Shown in pieces: positions 39,874-49,139 of a stretch of 64,000 bases of DNA. Both the position numbers and the translations under genes were made by a program. The DNA is from JAXGXJ01 sp963829545. Lineage in GTDB: Bacteria > Actinomycetota > Thermoleophilia > RBG-16-64-13. A model generated the notes under the pieces. That model was not told where the DNA came from, did no database searches, and worked only from the letters and a program-made list of their open reading frames with translations. Location of the stretch: assembly GCA_963829545.1 (NCBI GenBank), contig CAWHIX010000010.1, positions 186,001 to 250,000 on the forward strand, written 5' to 3'. How positions within the stretch are numbered: the stretch's first letter is position 1; each line of letters begins with the position of its first letter.

Positions 39874-41259
39874 ATGTTCTTCGATCATGCAAAGATCCAT
39901 GTGGCGGCCGGAGACGGCGGGAACGGCTGCGTTTCTTTTCGTAGAGAGAAGCACGTGCCGCGTGGCGGGCCCGACGGGGGCGATGGGGGCCGAGGCGGAG
40001 ACGTGGTCATCGCCGTCGATCCCCAGCTGCGCGACCTGCAACCCTTCACCTACAAGGTCCACTTCAAGGCCGGGCCGGGACGCCCCGGCCAGGGCGCCCG
40101 CAAACACGGTGCCAATGGGGCAGACGCGGTCATCGAGGTGCCCGTCGGGACGCAGGTCTGGGTGGACGAGGGACTCGTCGCCGACCTCATCCACGCGGGA
40201 CAGCGGGTGGTGATAGCACGGGGAGGAGCGGGCGGCCGCGGCAACGCCCGCTTCGTCAGTTCCGTTCGTCAGGCTCCGAAATTCGCCGAATTGGGCGAGG
40301 CAGCGGATAGTACCTGGCTTCGGCTCTCTCTCAAGCTCATGGCCGACGCCGGGCTGGCCGGCCTTCCCAACGCGGGCAAGTCCTCTTTGCTCAAGCGTCT
40401 CTCCAACGCCAAACCCAAGGTGGCCGCCTACCCGTTCACCACCCTCGAGCCCATGCTGGGGATAGTCGATTGGTCGGGCGAGGGAGAAGTCTTCACGCTC
40501 GCAGACGTGCCCGGCCTGCTCGAGGGGGCGAGCGAGGGCGTGGGCCTCGGTCACGAGTTCTTGGCCCATCTCGAACGCTGTCAGCTCATCATGCACGTGG
40601 TGGATCTCACCGGCTACTACGGGATGGAGGCTCTCGAGGGCTTCCGGACCATCCTGAGAGAGCTCGATGCCCATGCCATCGGCCTTGGCACCAAGCCCCA
40701 GGTGGTCCTTCTGAACAAGACGGACGCCGTGCCCGCGGATACGGTCGATGAGCATGTCAATATGTTCCGGGGGGAGATAGAATCGCTCAGGGGGCAGGGA
40801 CATCCGGCCTTCAGCTTTCTGATCGGCGACGAGCAACCACCGATCGATCGGCTCATCTGGCCGGTGTCGGCCGTGACCGGGGCGGGGCTGCCCTCGTTGC
40901 TGCACTGGGTGGGACCGCTGCTCGGAGAGTTGCTGGCCTTGAACGCGGAGGCCGTTCCGGCTGCCGATGATGCCGGGGCGGAGGTGGCCCCTGCCGAGGA
41001 ACGCGAGGGTCACGTGATCTACCGGCCGCTCGGGTCGGCGGCCAAGGTGTTCGTGGTGGAGCGCGACGACGACGGTTTCAAGGTGACGGGGAGGGCGGTC
41101 AAGCGCCTGGTGAGCAGGTTCGATCTCTCCGACGACGAAGCTGTGAGGTATCTGGGGGAGAGACTCGACCGTCTGGGAGTGTACGCCGCCTTGCGGGCTA
41201 AAGGGGCCCAGCCGGGCGACGATATCGATATAGAGGGTTACGACTTCGAGTTCCAGTAG
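39874..41259 (+). CDS. obgE: GTPase Obg with C-terminal OCT domain
   Basis: 461 residues, frame intact. The glycine-rich Obg fold runs over residues 1-158 (HVAAGDGGNGCVSFRREKHVPRGGPDGG...). The G domain has G1 GLPNAGKSSLL, G2 around YPFTTLEPMLG, G3 DVPGLLEGASEGVGLG, G4 NKTD and G5 SAVTGAG. The OCT domain (about residues 385-461) ends in DIDIEGYDFEFQ. It binds the 50S subunit and monitors nucleotide levels in ribosome maturation. Its place after rplU-rpmA is conserved. Confidence 0.95.
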   Translation: MFFDHAKIHVAAGDGGNGCVSFRREKHVPRGGPDGGDGGRGGDVVIAVDPQLRDLQPFTYKVHFKAGPGRPGQGARKHGANGADAVIEVPVGTQVWVDEGLVADLIHAGQRVVIARGGAGGRGNARFVSSVRQAPKFAELGEAADSTWLRLSLKLMADAGLAGLPNAGKSSLLKRLSNAKPKVAAYPFTTLEPMLGIVDWSGEGEVFTLADVPGLLEGASEGVGLGHEFLAHLERCQLIMHVVDLTGYYGMEALEGFRTILRELDAHAIGLGTKPQVVLLNKTDAVPADTVDEHVNMFRGEIESLRGQGHPAFSFLIGDEQPPIDRLIWPVSAVTGAGLPSLLHWVGPLLGELLALNAEAVPAADDAGAEVAPAEEREGHVIYRPLGSAAKVFVVERDDDGFKVTGRAVKRLVSRFDLSDDEAVRYLGERLDRLGVYAALRAKGAQPGDDIDIEGYDFEFQ

Positions 41260-41261
41260 GG

Positions 41262-42380
41262 GTGTGGCAGGTGGCCGGAAGAGCTACAGGGAAGACCGTG
41301 GTGGTGAAGATAGGCTCCAGCACGCTCACCAACGAGCGCGGCCGCTTCCGCCTCAATCCCGTGGCCGGTCTGATAGCAGAGGTATGCGCGCTCCAGGCTG
41401 AGGGTCACAGGATGCTGCTGGTGTCTTCTGGAGCCGTGTCCTCGGGCATGGGTGTTCTTCGCCGCAAGAACCGGCCCACGGAGGTGGTCGACCTTCAGGC
41501 GGCCGCCGCGGTGGGACAGGGCCGCCTCTTTCGCATCTACACCGAGCTCTTCGCGCACGAAGAGGTGGTCACCGCCCAGGTGCTGCTCACGGCCTTCGAC
41601 GTGGCCGCCCGCACCCAATACACAAACGCGCGCAACACCCTCCGGCGCCTGCTCGACTGGCGCGTGGTGCCCATAATCAACGAGAACGACACCACCTCCA
41701 CCGACGAGCTCTGCTTCGGTGATAACGACGCTCTGGCGGCGCAGGTGGCGCTGCTGGTGAAGGCCGACCTGCTGGTGCTCCTGACCGACACGGAAGGCTT
41801 GTATACGGCCGACCCCAAGGAGGACCCGGACGCCAAGCTGATCTCCACGGTGGACGATGTCGGCGAGCTGGAGTGCGTGCGCATCGGAGCCATCGGTCCT
41901 CTTGGTTCGGGGGGTATGGGCAGCAAGATCAACAGCGCCCGCGTAGCCACCAGCGGAGGGATCGAGACCGTAATCGCCATGGGGGAACGGCCCGGGGTAC
42001 TCCGGGCCTGTGTCGCCGGGGAGCAGATCGGCACGCGCTTTCCTGCCCGTCCGCTGGGTCTGCACGATTACAAGCTCTGGCTTCTCTACGGCAAGCCTGC
42101 CCGGGGTAGAGTGGTGGTCGATGCCGGAGCGGCCAAGGCCCTGCGTGGGAAGGGGAGCCTGCTGCCCGTGGGCGTACTGGAGGTCGATGGTGACTTCGCA
42201 GCGGGCGATGCGGTCATGGTCGTCGACGAGCAGGGGACGGAATTGGCCAAAGGTCTTGTCACCTACTCCAGCAAGGAACTTGAGCGGGTCAAGGGTATGC
42301 AGAGCGGCCGGGTGGCCGAGATGTTGCCGCAGGCCTCACCGGAGGCCATCCACAGGGACTATCTCGTGCGAGTGTGTTGA
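41262..42380 (+). CDS. proB: Glutamate 5-kinase with PUA domain
   Basis: First enzyme of proline synthesis, phosphorylating glutamate. 372 residues, frame intact. The amino-acid kinase domain has VVVKIGSSTLTNERG, MLLVSSGAVSSGMGVL, INENDTTSTDE, FGDNDALAAQVALLVKADLLVLLTDTEGLY and GMGSKINSARVATSGG. A PUA domain (about residues 280-365) follows, including AAKALRGKGSLLPVGVLEVDGDF. The start is GTG 41262, two nt after obgE; GTG 41271 is also possible. It forms an operon with proA. Confidence 0.93.
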   Translation: MWQVAGRATGKTVVVKIGSSTLTNERGRFRLNPVAGLIAEVCALQAEGHRMLLVSSGAVSSGMGVLRRKNRPTEVVDLQAAAAVGQGRLFRIYTELFAHEEVVTAQVLLTAFDVAARTQYTNARNTLRRLLDWRVVPIINENDTTSTDELCFGDNDALAAQVALLVKADLLVLLTDTEGLYTADPKEDPDAKLISTVDDVGELECVRIGAIGPLGSGGMGSKINSARVATSGGIETVIAMGERPGVLRACVAGEQIGTRFPARPLGLHDYKLWLLYGKPARGRVVVDAGAAKALRGKGSLLPVGVLEVDGDFAAGDAVMVVDEQGTELAKGLVTYSSKELERVKGMQSGRVAEMLPQASPEAIHRDYLVRVC

Positions 42381-42394
42381 AGGAGCGGAGTGAC

Positions 42395-43652
42395 GTGAAG
42401 ACAAGAGAACTAGCTGCAAGCGCCAAGGTTGCCTCTCGCCGTCTGGCTACGGCGAACGCCGCCAACAAGAACAAGGCCCTGATGGCCATGGCCGAGGCCC
42501 TTGAGCGGCGCTCGGGCGAGATCCTCGTCGAGAACGGCGAAGACGTCGAAGAAGGACGCAAAAAGGGACTCTCGGGAGCGCTCATCGACCGGCTCCGGCT
42601 TGACGAGGAGCGCCTGCGCGGCATCGCCCGCAGTCTGCGCGACATCGCTGGCGTTGCCCGACCCGGTGGGAGAGGTGGTCTCGGGCTGGCGGACCCCGGA
42701 AGGCCTGAAGATAGAGAAGGTGCGGGTGCCTTTCGGTGTGGTCATGGTGGTCTACGAAGCACGGCCCAACGTGACCGTCGATGCCGCCGCCCTCTGCCTC
42801 AAGACCGGCAACTCCGTGATCCTGCGCGGCGGCAGTGACGCCTACCGCTCCAACCGCATCCTCGCCGAGGTCATCACGGGGGCGGCTATGGAGGCGGGTC
42901 TGCCGAGCGAGTGCATACAGTTCGTCTCCAGCAAGGACAGAGAGGTGCTCTGTCGAACTGCTGCAGTACCGCGACCAGATCGATCTTGTCATCCCCCGCG
43001 GAGGAGAAGCGCTGAAGGAGTTTCTCCTGGAGCACTCGAAGGTGCCTGTCATCTACGCTGCCGGGGGCAACTGCCACATCTACGTCGACAAGGCCGCCGA
43101 TCTCAAGCATGCGCTGGACATAACCGTGAACGCCAAAGTGCCAGAGACCGGGCGTGTGCAACGCCGCGGAGACGCTGCTCGTGCACGAGGCGGTCGCCGC
43201 TCAGTTTCTCCCTGGCGTCCTGACGAGCGCTTCACGATCGCAAGGTCAAGCTCTACGTCGATGCGCAGACGCGGGACCTGGTGGGAGAGACCGATTTCAA
43301 GCTCCTGCGCGCCACCGACAAGCACTATGCGACCGAGTTCCTCGGACTGGAGATGGCCGTCAGGGTGGTGGCCAGCCTCGAGGAGGCCGTCGACCACATC
43401 GCCCGCTACGGCACGGGGCACTCGGAGGCCATCGTCACCCGTGACCTCGAAGCCAGCCGCCGCTTCGCCGACGGCGTGGACGCGGCCGTGGTCTACATAA
43501 ACGCTTCTACCCGCTTCACCGACGGAGGGGTCTTCGGACTCGGAGCCGAGATCGGCATCTCCACCCAGAAGCTGCACGCACGGGGGCCCTTGGCCCTCAA
43601 GGAACTGACCTCCACCAAGTACGTGGTCACGGGAAGGGGCCACGTCAGGTAG
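42395..43652 (+). CDS. proA: Glutamate-5-semialdehyde dehydrogenase (four frame breaks)
   Basis: The second step of proline synthesis. GTG 42395 has AAGGAG 9 nt upstream. Conserved blocks are VPFGVVMVVYEARPNVTVDAAALCLKTGNSVILRGGS, IDLVIPRGGEALKEFLLEHSKVPVIYAAGGNCHIYVD, the catalytic Cys in PGVCNAAETLLVH, and HSEAIVTRDLEASRRFADGVDAAVVYINASTRFTDGGVFGLGAEIGISTQKLHARGP near the end. Skipping one base near 42656, 42950, 43147 and 43227 restores about 418 residues. All four are surplus bases. Confidence 0.92.
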
Positions 43653-43657
43653 GGCTC

Positions 43658-44404
43658 ATGGGGAACGAAGCTACAACAGAGCCGCCTCAAGAGCCACTCT
43701 CTCCGAGCGGAGAGGATCCCATTCTCCGTCTCCGTGGATGTCGCGGGCTTCGCTTGGGCATCATGGGCGGTGCTTTCGATCCCATCCACATCGCGCATCT
43801 GGTGACGGCCGAGGAAGCGCTGGTGCAGTTCCATCTCGACCAGGTGGTCTTCATGCCGGCCGGGCACCATCCTCACAAACCCCGTCGCATGGCCCCGGCC
43901 GAGTTCCGCTACCTGCTGGTCTCGGCGGCCACGGCGTCGCATCCTCGGTTCCTGGTCTCCCGGTACGAACTCGAGCGTCGGGAGGTCGGCTACACGGTGG
44001 ATACTCTGGAGCACCTCCGCCGGACCCTGGCCGATGACGCCAAGGTGTTCTTCATCACCGGCGCCGATGCGGTGCTCGACATCCTCACCTGGAAGCGTCC
44101 TCTGCGAGTGCTCGAACTGTGCACCCTCATCGCGGCCACTCGTCCCGGTTACGAGCTGGGTCGCCTGGTAGAAGTCCTCGACGGCCTGGTTCCCTCGGGC
44201 GCCGGCCGGGAGGGGGATAGCTGTGTTCAGGTCATGGAGATACCGGCTCTGGCCATATCGTCCAGCATGATTCGGGAGCGTCTTTCCTCCGGTGAGGCGG
44301 CTCGCTACCTGCTCCCCGACCCCGTGGCCCAGTTGATTGAGAAGTCCGGCTGTTATCGTGACGGCCGCCCGGGGGATTCGGCGATCGGGAGGCCACACAC
44401 GTGA
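43658..44404 (+). CDS. nadD: Nicotinate-nucleotide adenylyltransferase
   Basis: Converts nicotinate mononucleotide to deamido-NAD. 248 residues, frame intact. The nucleotidyltransferase GGAFDPIHIAHL (HxxH) is at about residues 37-48, with FMPAGHHPHK, FITGADAVLDILTWKRP and the C-terminal ISSSMIRERL of the family. The first 30 residues before the core are Pro/Ser/Glu-rich and probably disordered. GTG at 44401 of the next gene overlaps its stop. The usual partner rsfS, often found next to nadD, is not adjacent here. Confidence 0.92.
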   Translation: MGNEATTEPPQEPLSPSGEDPILRLRGCRGLRLGIMGGAFDPIHIAHLVTAEEALVQFHLDQVVFMPAGHHPHKPRRMAPAEFRYLLVSAATASHPRFLVSRYELERREVGYTVDTLEHLRRTLADDAKVFFITGADAVLDILTWKRPLRVLELCTLIAATRPGYELGRLVEVLDGLVPSGAGREGDSCVQVMEIPALAISSSMIRERLSSGEAARYLLPDPVAQLIEKSGCYRDGRPGDSAIGRPHT

Positions 44405-45645
44405 CCGACCCAGCGCCGCCTGCGGAGGGTCAGACATTCGGGGCGTCCCGGTCGCGCTCCGAACGGCGGGCGAACCGGCGGGAGGCCCGCAAGCGCAGGC
44501 AAAGGGAATGGCTGCTGGGCGGCGTCGTGGCGGTGGTGTTGATCGCCGCCATCGTCGGTCGCCGTCGTGATGCTTCTCGGAGATCGAGAGACCGACCCCG
44601 CGCTCTCGCGGATCGGAGGGACGGCCGGCACGGTCGCCGTGGTGACCTCATCAGTTCGTGCGGAGTCGGCGGCCGCCGCGGCGCCCGGCGTAGCAACGGA
44701 AGTCTCGTCCGCCGAGTCGGCGGCGGAGTCTCCCGCCGCGTCGCAGGCCGTGGCAGCGCCGGCCCCCGTGTCGGGCGTGACCTTCCTGCTCACGGAGGGG
44801 GACACGCTGGCCGCGGTGGTCGTGCTGCAGGCGGGAGGGCCAGGCGTCATATCCCTGGGGATTCCGACCGACACCCTCGTGAGGACGAGCGACGGCTTCA
44901 AGTCGGTGTCTGGAGCTGCATAAGTCCGGCGATATCGAGACTCTCCCGGCGGGGTTGGAGACTATCCTCGGGGCCGTTCCTGCGCAGTTGGGTACCGTGA
45001 GCACCGAGGCATTGCGGAAGGCCCTGCAAGAGGCCGGGTTGGCCGCCACCTTGCCCTCTGAAGGGGAGGCCGGTCCCGAAGGGGCCAGAGAGGCTGCCGA
45101 GGTCGTTCTCCAACTCGCCCACCTTGCTGCGACCGACGACGGCGTGTGGGAGGCGCTGTCCTTGGAGGGTGATGCCCCGGCGATCCGTGCAACGATCGCC
45201 GAGCTGGCAGCGAGCAGCTCGGATTCAGGTCTGGCAGACTGCTGTTCTTCCGGGTAGGCAGGTCGTGGGGGATGAGTTCGGATACTTCGAGGCCGACGTG
45301 GCCGCGGCGCGACTGCTGCTCAAGGGGGGCGAGCCCGGCACCGAGATCGCGCTGGAAGTCCAGAACGGCTCGGGGGCGGTCGGCGCCGCGGAGGCGGCGG
45401 CCGCGCTGCTCGCCCCGCTGGGCTTCACCTCGTTGCCGTTCTCGAACGCCCCGGGTTTCCCCGATGTCGAGACTACCGTCGTGTCTGCCGCTCCCGGCAC
45501 GCTGTCGGCGGCTCACCAGATGCGGACCCTGCTGGGAGTGGGGGAGGTGGTCGAAGACGAGTCCCTGCCATCGGGTCGAGTCGTCGTCGTGGTAGGCAAA
45601 GACTTCGTCCCACCTGCTTCGGCCAACGGATCGCGGGGTGGATAG
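44401..45645 (+). CDS. Membrane protein with LytR C-terminal-type domain (three frame breaks)
   Basis: GTG 44401 overlaps the nadD stop. A basic cytoplasmic start (RSERRANRREARKRRQR) is followed by one membrane helix (WLLGGVVAVVLIAAIVG, then VVMLLG), an Ala/Ser/Val-rich linker and an extracytoplasmic region. The last part (GTEIALEVQNGSGAVGAAEAAAALLAPLGF...TTVVSAAPGTLSAAHQMRTLLGVGEVV...VVVVVGKDF) matches the LytR_C fold found at the end of LytR-CpsA-Psr proteins and alone in actinobacteria. Skipping one base near 44565, 44915 and 45226 gives about 414 residues. No LCP catalytic domain is present. The role at the envelope is unknown. Confidence 0.65.
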
Positions 45646-46450
45646 CTACGTGAGCGTCGGCGGTGAAAAGCAGCCCGAGGCGGCGGGGGAGAGGTTCTAC
45701 CGCTACAGCCGGCAGATGATGCTCCCGGCCCTCGGCGTGCGCGGACAGGAGAAGCTGGCCGCCGCGCGCGTCGGGCTGGTCGGCTGCGGCGCGCTGGGCT
45801 CGGTGATCGCCAACCATCTCGTGCGGGCGGGCGTCGGGTACCTGCGTATCGCGGACGGCGACTTCCCCGAGTTGCACAATCTGCAGCGCCAGGTGCTCTA
45901 CGACGAAGACGACGTGCGCCGGCGCGCGCCCAAAGTGGAGGCGGCGGCGGCGCACCTGCGCGCCATCAACAGCGAGGTCGTGGTCGATCCCCGGGTCGTG
46001 AGGCTGGACGAGGACTCTCTTCCCGGCTTCGCAGGCGATCTCGACCTCCTGGTAGACGGCACGGACAACTTCCCCACCCGCTTCCTCATCAACGACTACT
46101 GTGTGCAGGCGGGCGTGCCCTGGGTGTACGGCGGGGTCATCGCAACCAGCGGCATGAGCATGACTATCGTGCCCGGCGAGGGGCCGTGTCTGCGCTGCCT
46201 CGTGACGGAGCTGCCAAGCCGGGAGGCCGCACCCACTGCCGATGTGGCGGGTATCCTGAACACCGTCGTGGCCATCATAGCCAGCGTGGAGGCCACGGAA
46301 GTGCTCAAGCTCATCGTCGACCCGTCGGTGCGCAACCGCAGCCTGCTCGTGGTAGACCTATGGGACCTCATGTTCCAGATGATCCCCCTGGAACGCGACC
46401 CTCACTGTCCGAGCTGCGCGACGCAGCGAACGGCTGCTCCGGGGGCGTGA
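45638..46450 (+). CDS. ThiF/MoeB/HesA-family E1-like adenylyltransferase
   Basis: Activates the C-terminus of a ubiquitin-like sulfur-carrier protein with ATP. 270 residues, frame intact. The YSRQMMLPALGVRGQEKLAAARVGLVGCGALGSVIANHLVRAGVG-type start holds the ATP loop. The Arg finger is in DFPELHNLQRQVLYDEDDV, the Asp of LLVDGTDNFPTRFLINDYC follows, and two CxxC pairs (CLRC and CPSC) form the structural zinc site. No ThiS or MoaD gene and no thiamine or molybdopterin gene lies nearby. The substrate (thiamine, molybdopterin, cysteine or other) therefore cannot be assigned. GTG 45638 overlaps the preceding gene; GTG 45650 is possible. Confidence 0.82.
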   Translation: MDSYVSVGGEKQPEAAGERFYRYSRQMMLPALGVRGQEKLAAARVGLVGCGALGSVIANHLVRAGVGYLRIADGDFPELHNLQRQVLYDEDDVRRRAPKVEAAAAHLRAINSEVVVDPRVVRLDEDSLPGFAGDLDLLVDGTDNFPTRFLINDYCVQAGVPWVYGGVIATSGMSMTIVPGEGPCLRCLVTELPSREAAPTADVAGILNTVVAIIASVEATEVLKLIVDPSVRNRSLLVVDLWDLMFQMIPLERDPHCPSCATQRTAAPGA

Positions 46451-46512
46451 CCGCGCGTCCTCCCGCCTCGCAGCATGGGATACTAAGCGGCAGCGAGGCA
46501 GGCAGGAGGAAC

Positions 46513-46533
46513 ATGAAAGCCCTTTCACGATGA
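46513..46533 (+). CDS. Possible six-codon leader peptide overlapping the pcrA start
   Basis: ATG 46513, placed 3 nt after AGGAGG (46504-46509), reads MKALSR and stops at TGA 46531-46533. That stop overlaps the pcrA ATG at 46530 (ATGA). The only good Shine-Dalgarno sequence belongs to this mini-ORF, so pcrA translation may depend on re-initiation. Alternatively a single indel hides a true pcrA start here. Confidence 0.35.
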   Translation: MKALSR

Positions 46534-48881
46534 GCGACGACAGTCGAGTGGCGCCCGAAGCCGGGGGCCCCTCCTCGCCCGCAGAGCTCAACGAACCGCA
46601 GCGCGAGGCCGTCTTCCACTCCGGAGGCCCCTTGTTGGTCTTGGCCGGAGCGGGGTCCGGCAAGACCCGGGTACTCACCCATCGTCTTGCCCATCTCATA
46701 CAGAGCGGTCAGGTGAGGCCTCATCAGACTCTGGCTATCACCTTCACCAATAAGGCCGCCGGAGAGATGAGGGATCGTGTGGAGGGCCTACTGGGGGCAT
46801 CGTCGCGATGGATGTGGGTGTGCACCTTCCACTCCGCCTGCGCCCGCATGCTCCGCCAGGACGCAGGTCTGCTGGGCTATCGCTCCAACTTCACCATCTA
46901 CGACGAGGACGACTCTCTCAGACTCATCAAGCATTGTCTGGAGGAACTGCGCCTGGACGTGAAGCGGTTTCCTCCCCGGGCCATCCAGAACCTCATCTCC
47001 GATGCCAAGAACAAGCTCATCGACGTGGACGATTTCGCGCAGGGCATGGCATCGGCGGGCGACGGAGAACCCGCGCCCGACCGGGGTCTCGCCGCAGTAC
47101 AGGGGCGGGACGCAGGGCGATCGGACGCCTGGGACGACGGCAGTTCGAGTCATCTGGACTTGGTGGGCCAAGTCTACAAGCGCTACCAGAAGAGACTGGT
47201 GGACGTCAACGCCCTCGATTTCGACGACCTGCTCATGCGCACGGTCGACGTCCTGCAACTCTTCCCTGAACGGCTCGAGTACTATCGGGACCTGTTCCGG
47301 CACGTGCTGGTGGACGAATACCAGGACACCAACCGGGCCCAGTATCGTCTGGTACGGCTGCTGACGGAGGAGCACCGGCAGGTGACGGTCGTCGGCGACG
47401 ACGACCAGTCGGTGTATTCGTGGCGGGGAGCGGACATCCGCAACATCCTGAGTTTCGAGGACGACTTCCCCGATGCCAGGGTCATCAAGTTGGAGCAGAA
47501 CTACCGCTCCACCAATACCATCCTTCAGGCGGCGAACGCCCTGGTAGCACACAACCGCGGGAGGAAGCCGAAGAACCTCTGGAGCGACAGAGGGGACGGC
47601 GAACGGGTGACGGTGATGGAGTGCCGGGACGAGCACGAGGAAGCGCGCATGGTGGCGGAGCAACTGGTGGGTATCCTGCGCGACCGGCCCGCGTCGGACG
47701 TGGCCGTCTTCTACAGGGTCAACGCCCAGTCCCGCGTACTGGAAGACATGTTGGTGCGTCAGGGGATCGCGTATCGGATAGTGGGGGGGACCAAGTTCTA
47801 TCACAGAGCGGAGATCAAAGACCTACTGGCGTACATCCGGGTGGCGGTGAACGCCAGCGACGACCTCTCTCTACTCCGCATAATCAACACACCCCGGCGG
47901 GGGCTGGGCGACATCGCCATCGGCAGGCTGCAGTCCTGGGCGGCCGCGAACGCCCGGCCCCTGAGCGAGAGCCTCCTGGAAGCCGAACAGGTGCCCGGGT
48001 TCACGGCCGCCGCCTGCAACGCCTGCACCCGTCTGGGCGAGAGTCTGACCCGCTGGGCTTCGGAGTGCGGTGAGCAGACCGGCGATGCGGAGGTACGCGC
48101 CCCGGTCGCGCAGGTGGTGCGCATGGTACTCGAGGAGAGCGGGCTGAGCGCGGCGCTCGCGGCCGAGAGGACGATTGAGGCCGAGGGTCGCCTGGAGAAT
48201 CTCGAGGAGTTTGTGGGAGTGGCCGAGGAGTTCGACAGGATGAATCCCGAGGGCAGGCTGACGGACTTTCTCCAGGAGATAAGTCTGTACGCCGACGTGG
48301 ACAGCCTGGAGAGCGATCGGACGGCGGTGACGCTCATGACGCTACATAACGCCAAAGGGCTGGAATTCCCGGTCGTCTTTATCACGGGCATGGAGGAGGG
48401 TCTGTTTCCGCACTCGCGGTCACTCGACGAGCAGCGTCTGGAGGAGGAGCGGAGACTCTGCTACGTAGGCATGACCAGGGCCGGGGACCGCCTGTTCCTT
48501 TCGCACGCCCGTTCCCGCACTCTCCACGGCGGGGCCGGCTACAAGCTGCCCAGCCGGTTCCTGGGCGAGATCCCGAAGGAGTTGACGGAACACCGCGGTT
48601 CCCCCGAGTGGACCGACGGGCGCTCCCCAGCCGCGCGCACTGACTGGCAGAGTCAATCGGGACCGGGTAGGGCGCCGGCGACTCCCTCCAGTCCGGGGCG
48701 CGCCGAGGGCGAGGGAACGCGGCCTGCCGGTCTCGCGGCCGGCGACCGGGTGTTGCACGCCAAGTTCGGGGAGGGGATCGTTCTGGGCATGGAACCGGGG
48801 GGAGTGGCCCGCGTCTTCTTCTCCGATCTCGGCGAGCAGAAGCGCCTGCTGCTCGATTACGCTCCGCTTCGCAAGCTCTAG
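46530..48881 (+). CDS. pcrA: UvrD/PcrA-family DNA helicase
   Basis: A 783-residue superfamily 1A 3'-5' helicase, frame intact. Motif I is VLAGAGSGKTRVLTHR, Ia is ITFTNKAAGEM, II is VDEYQDTNRAQY, III is VGDDDQSVYSWRGAD, IV is LEQNYRST, V is VTLMTLHNAKGLEFPVVFI and VI is RRLCYVGMTRAGDRLFL. The C-terminal tudor-like domain (GDRVLHAKFGEGIVLGMEPGGVARVFFSDLGEQKRLLLDYAPLRKL-type) is the part that binds RNA polymerase in PcrA/UvrD. It acts in nucleotide excision repair and removal of stalled complexes. It is followed by a 258-nt gap before mraZ. Confidence 0.94.
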   Translation: MSDDSRVAPEAGGPSSPAELNEPQREAVFHSGGPLLVLAGAGSGKTRVLTHRLAHLIQSGQVRPHQTLAITFTNKAAGEMRDRVEGLLGASSRWMWVCTFHSACARMLRQDAGLLGYRSNFTIYDEDDSLRLIKHCLEELRLDVKRFPPRAIQNLISDAKNKLIDVDDFAQGMASAGDGEPAPDRGLAAVQGRDAGRSDAWDDGSSSHLDLVGQVYKRYQKRLVDVNALDFDDLLMRTVDVLQLFPERLEYYRDLFRHVLVDEYQDTNRAQYRLVRLLTEEHRQVTVVGDDDQSVYSWRGADIRNILSFEDDFPDARVIKLEQNYRSTNTILQAANALVAHNRGRKPKNLWSDRGDGERVTVMECRDEHEEARMVAEQLVGILRDRPASDVAVFYRVNAQSRVLEDMLVRQGIAYRIVGGTKFYHRAEIKDLLAYIRVAVNASDDLSLLRIINTPRRGLGDIAIGRLQSWAAANARPLSESLLEAEQVPGFTAAACNACTRLGESLTRWASECGEQTGDAEVRAPVAQVVRMVLEESGLSAALAAERTIEAEGRLENLEEFVGVAEEFDRMNPEGRLTDFLQEISLYADVDSLESDRTAVTLMTLHNAKGLEFPVVFITGMEEGLFPHSRSLDEQRLEEERRLCYVGMTRAGDRLFLSHARSRTLHGGAGYKLPSRFLGEIPKELTEHRGSPEWTDGRSPAARTDWQSQSGPGRAPATPSSPGRAEGEGTRPAGLAAGDRVLHAKFGEGIVLGMEPGGVARVFFSDLGEQKRLLLDYAPLRKL

Positions 48882-48988
48882 CTCGAGTCCGTTCACTCAC
48901 CCAATTCGAACGACAATCTCCCGGCCGGGCGCCGACCCGCAGCTGCCGCTCTCGCGCCCACCGCCATCCGCTATTTCTGCAATGATAG

Positions 48989-49015
48989 ATGCATTGACGC
49001 AAAATGCATTATACT
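48989..49015 (+). promoter_or_regulatory. Inverted repeat ending at a -10-like element upstream of mraZ
   Basis: ATGCATT (48989-48995), 7 nt, then AATGCAT (49003-49009) is a perfect inverted repeat directly abutting TATACT (49010-49015). The repeat fills the -35/-10 spacer, where an operator would block polymerase. A TTGACG inside it is too close (10 nt) to serve as the -35. The surrounding 150 nt is clearly A+T-richer than the coding DNA. Confidence 0.45.
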
Positions 49016-49089
49016 GTGCTCAGAATGCTGTGGGGAAGGGTGGTCTCCTGGCGGTTCAAAGGCGGGTGCAATGGAGAATTCATTAGGCT

Positions 49090-49139
49090 AGGTGGCAAGA
49101 AGTGTTGCCAAGTGGGGCATTTAGGTTTAAAGTGGTGAT
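49090..49139 (+). promoter_or_regulatory. MraZ-type operator: phased 10-bp repeats before mraZ
   Basis: Five consecutive 10-nt units end exactly at the mraZ ATG: AGGTGGCAAG, AAGTGTTGCC, AAGTGGGGCA, TTTAGGTTTA and AAGTGGTGAT. Four share a (A)AGTG or GGTGG core at the same phase; the fourth unit is degenerate. MraZ is known to bind tandem GTG-containing boxes spaced one helical turn apart upstream of its own gene, so this is probably the autoregulatory site of the dcw cluster. It overlaps the ribosome-binding region. Confidence 0.7.
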
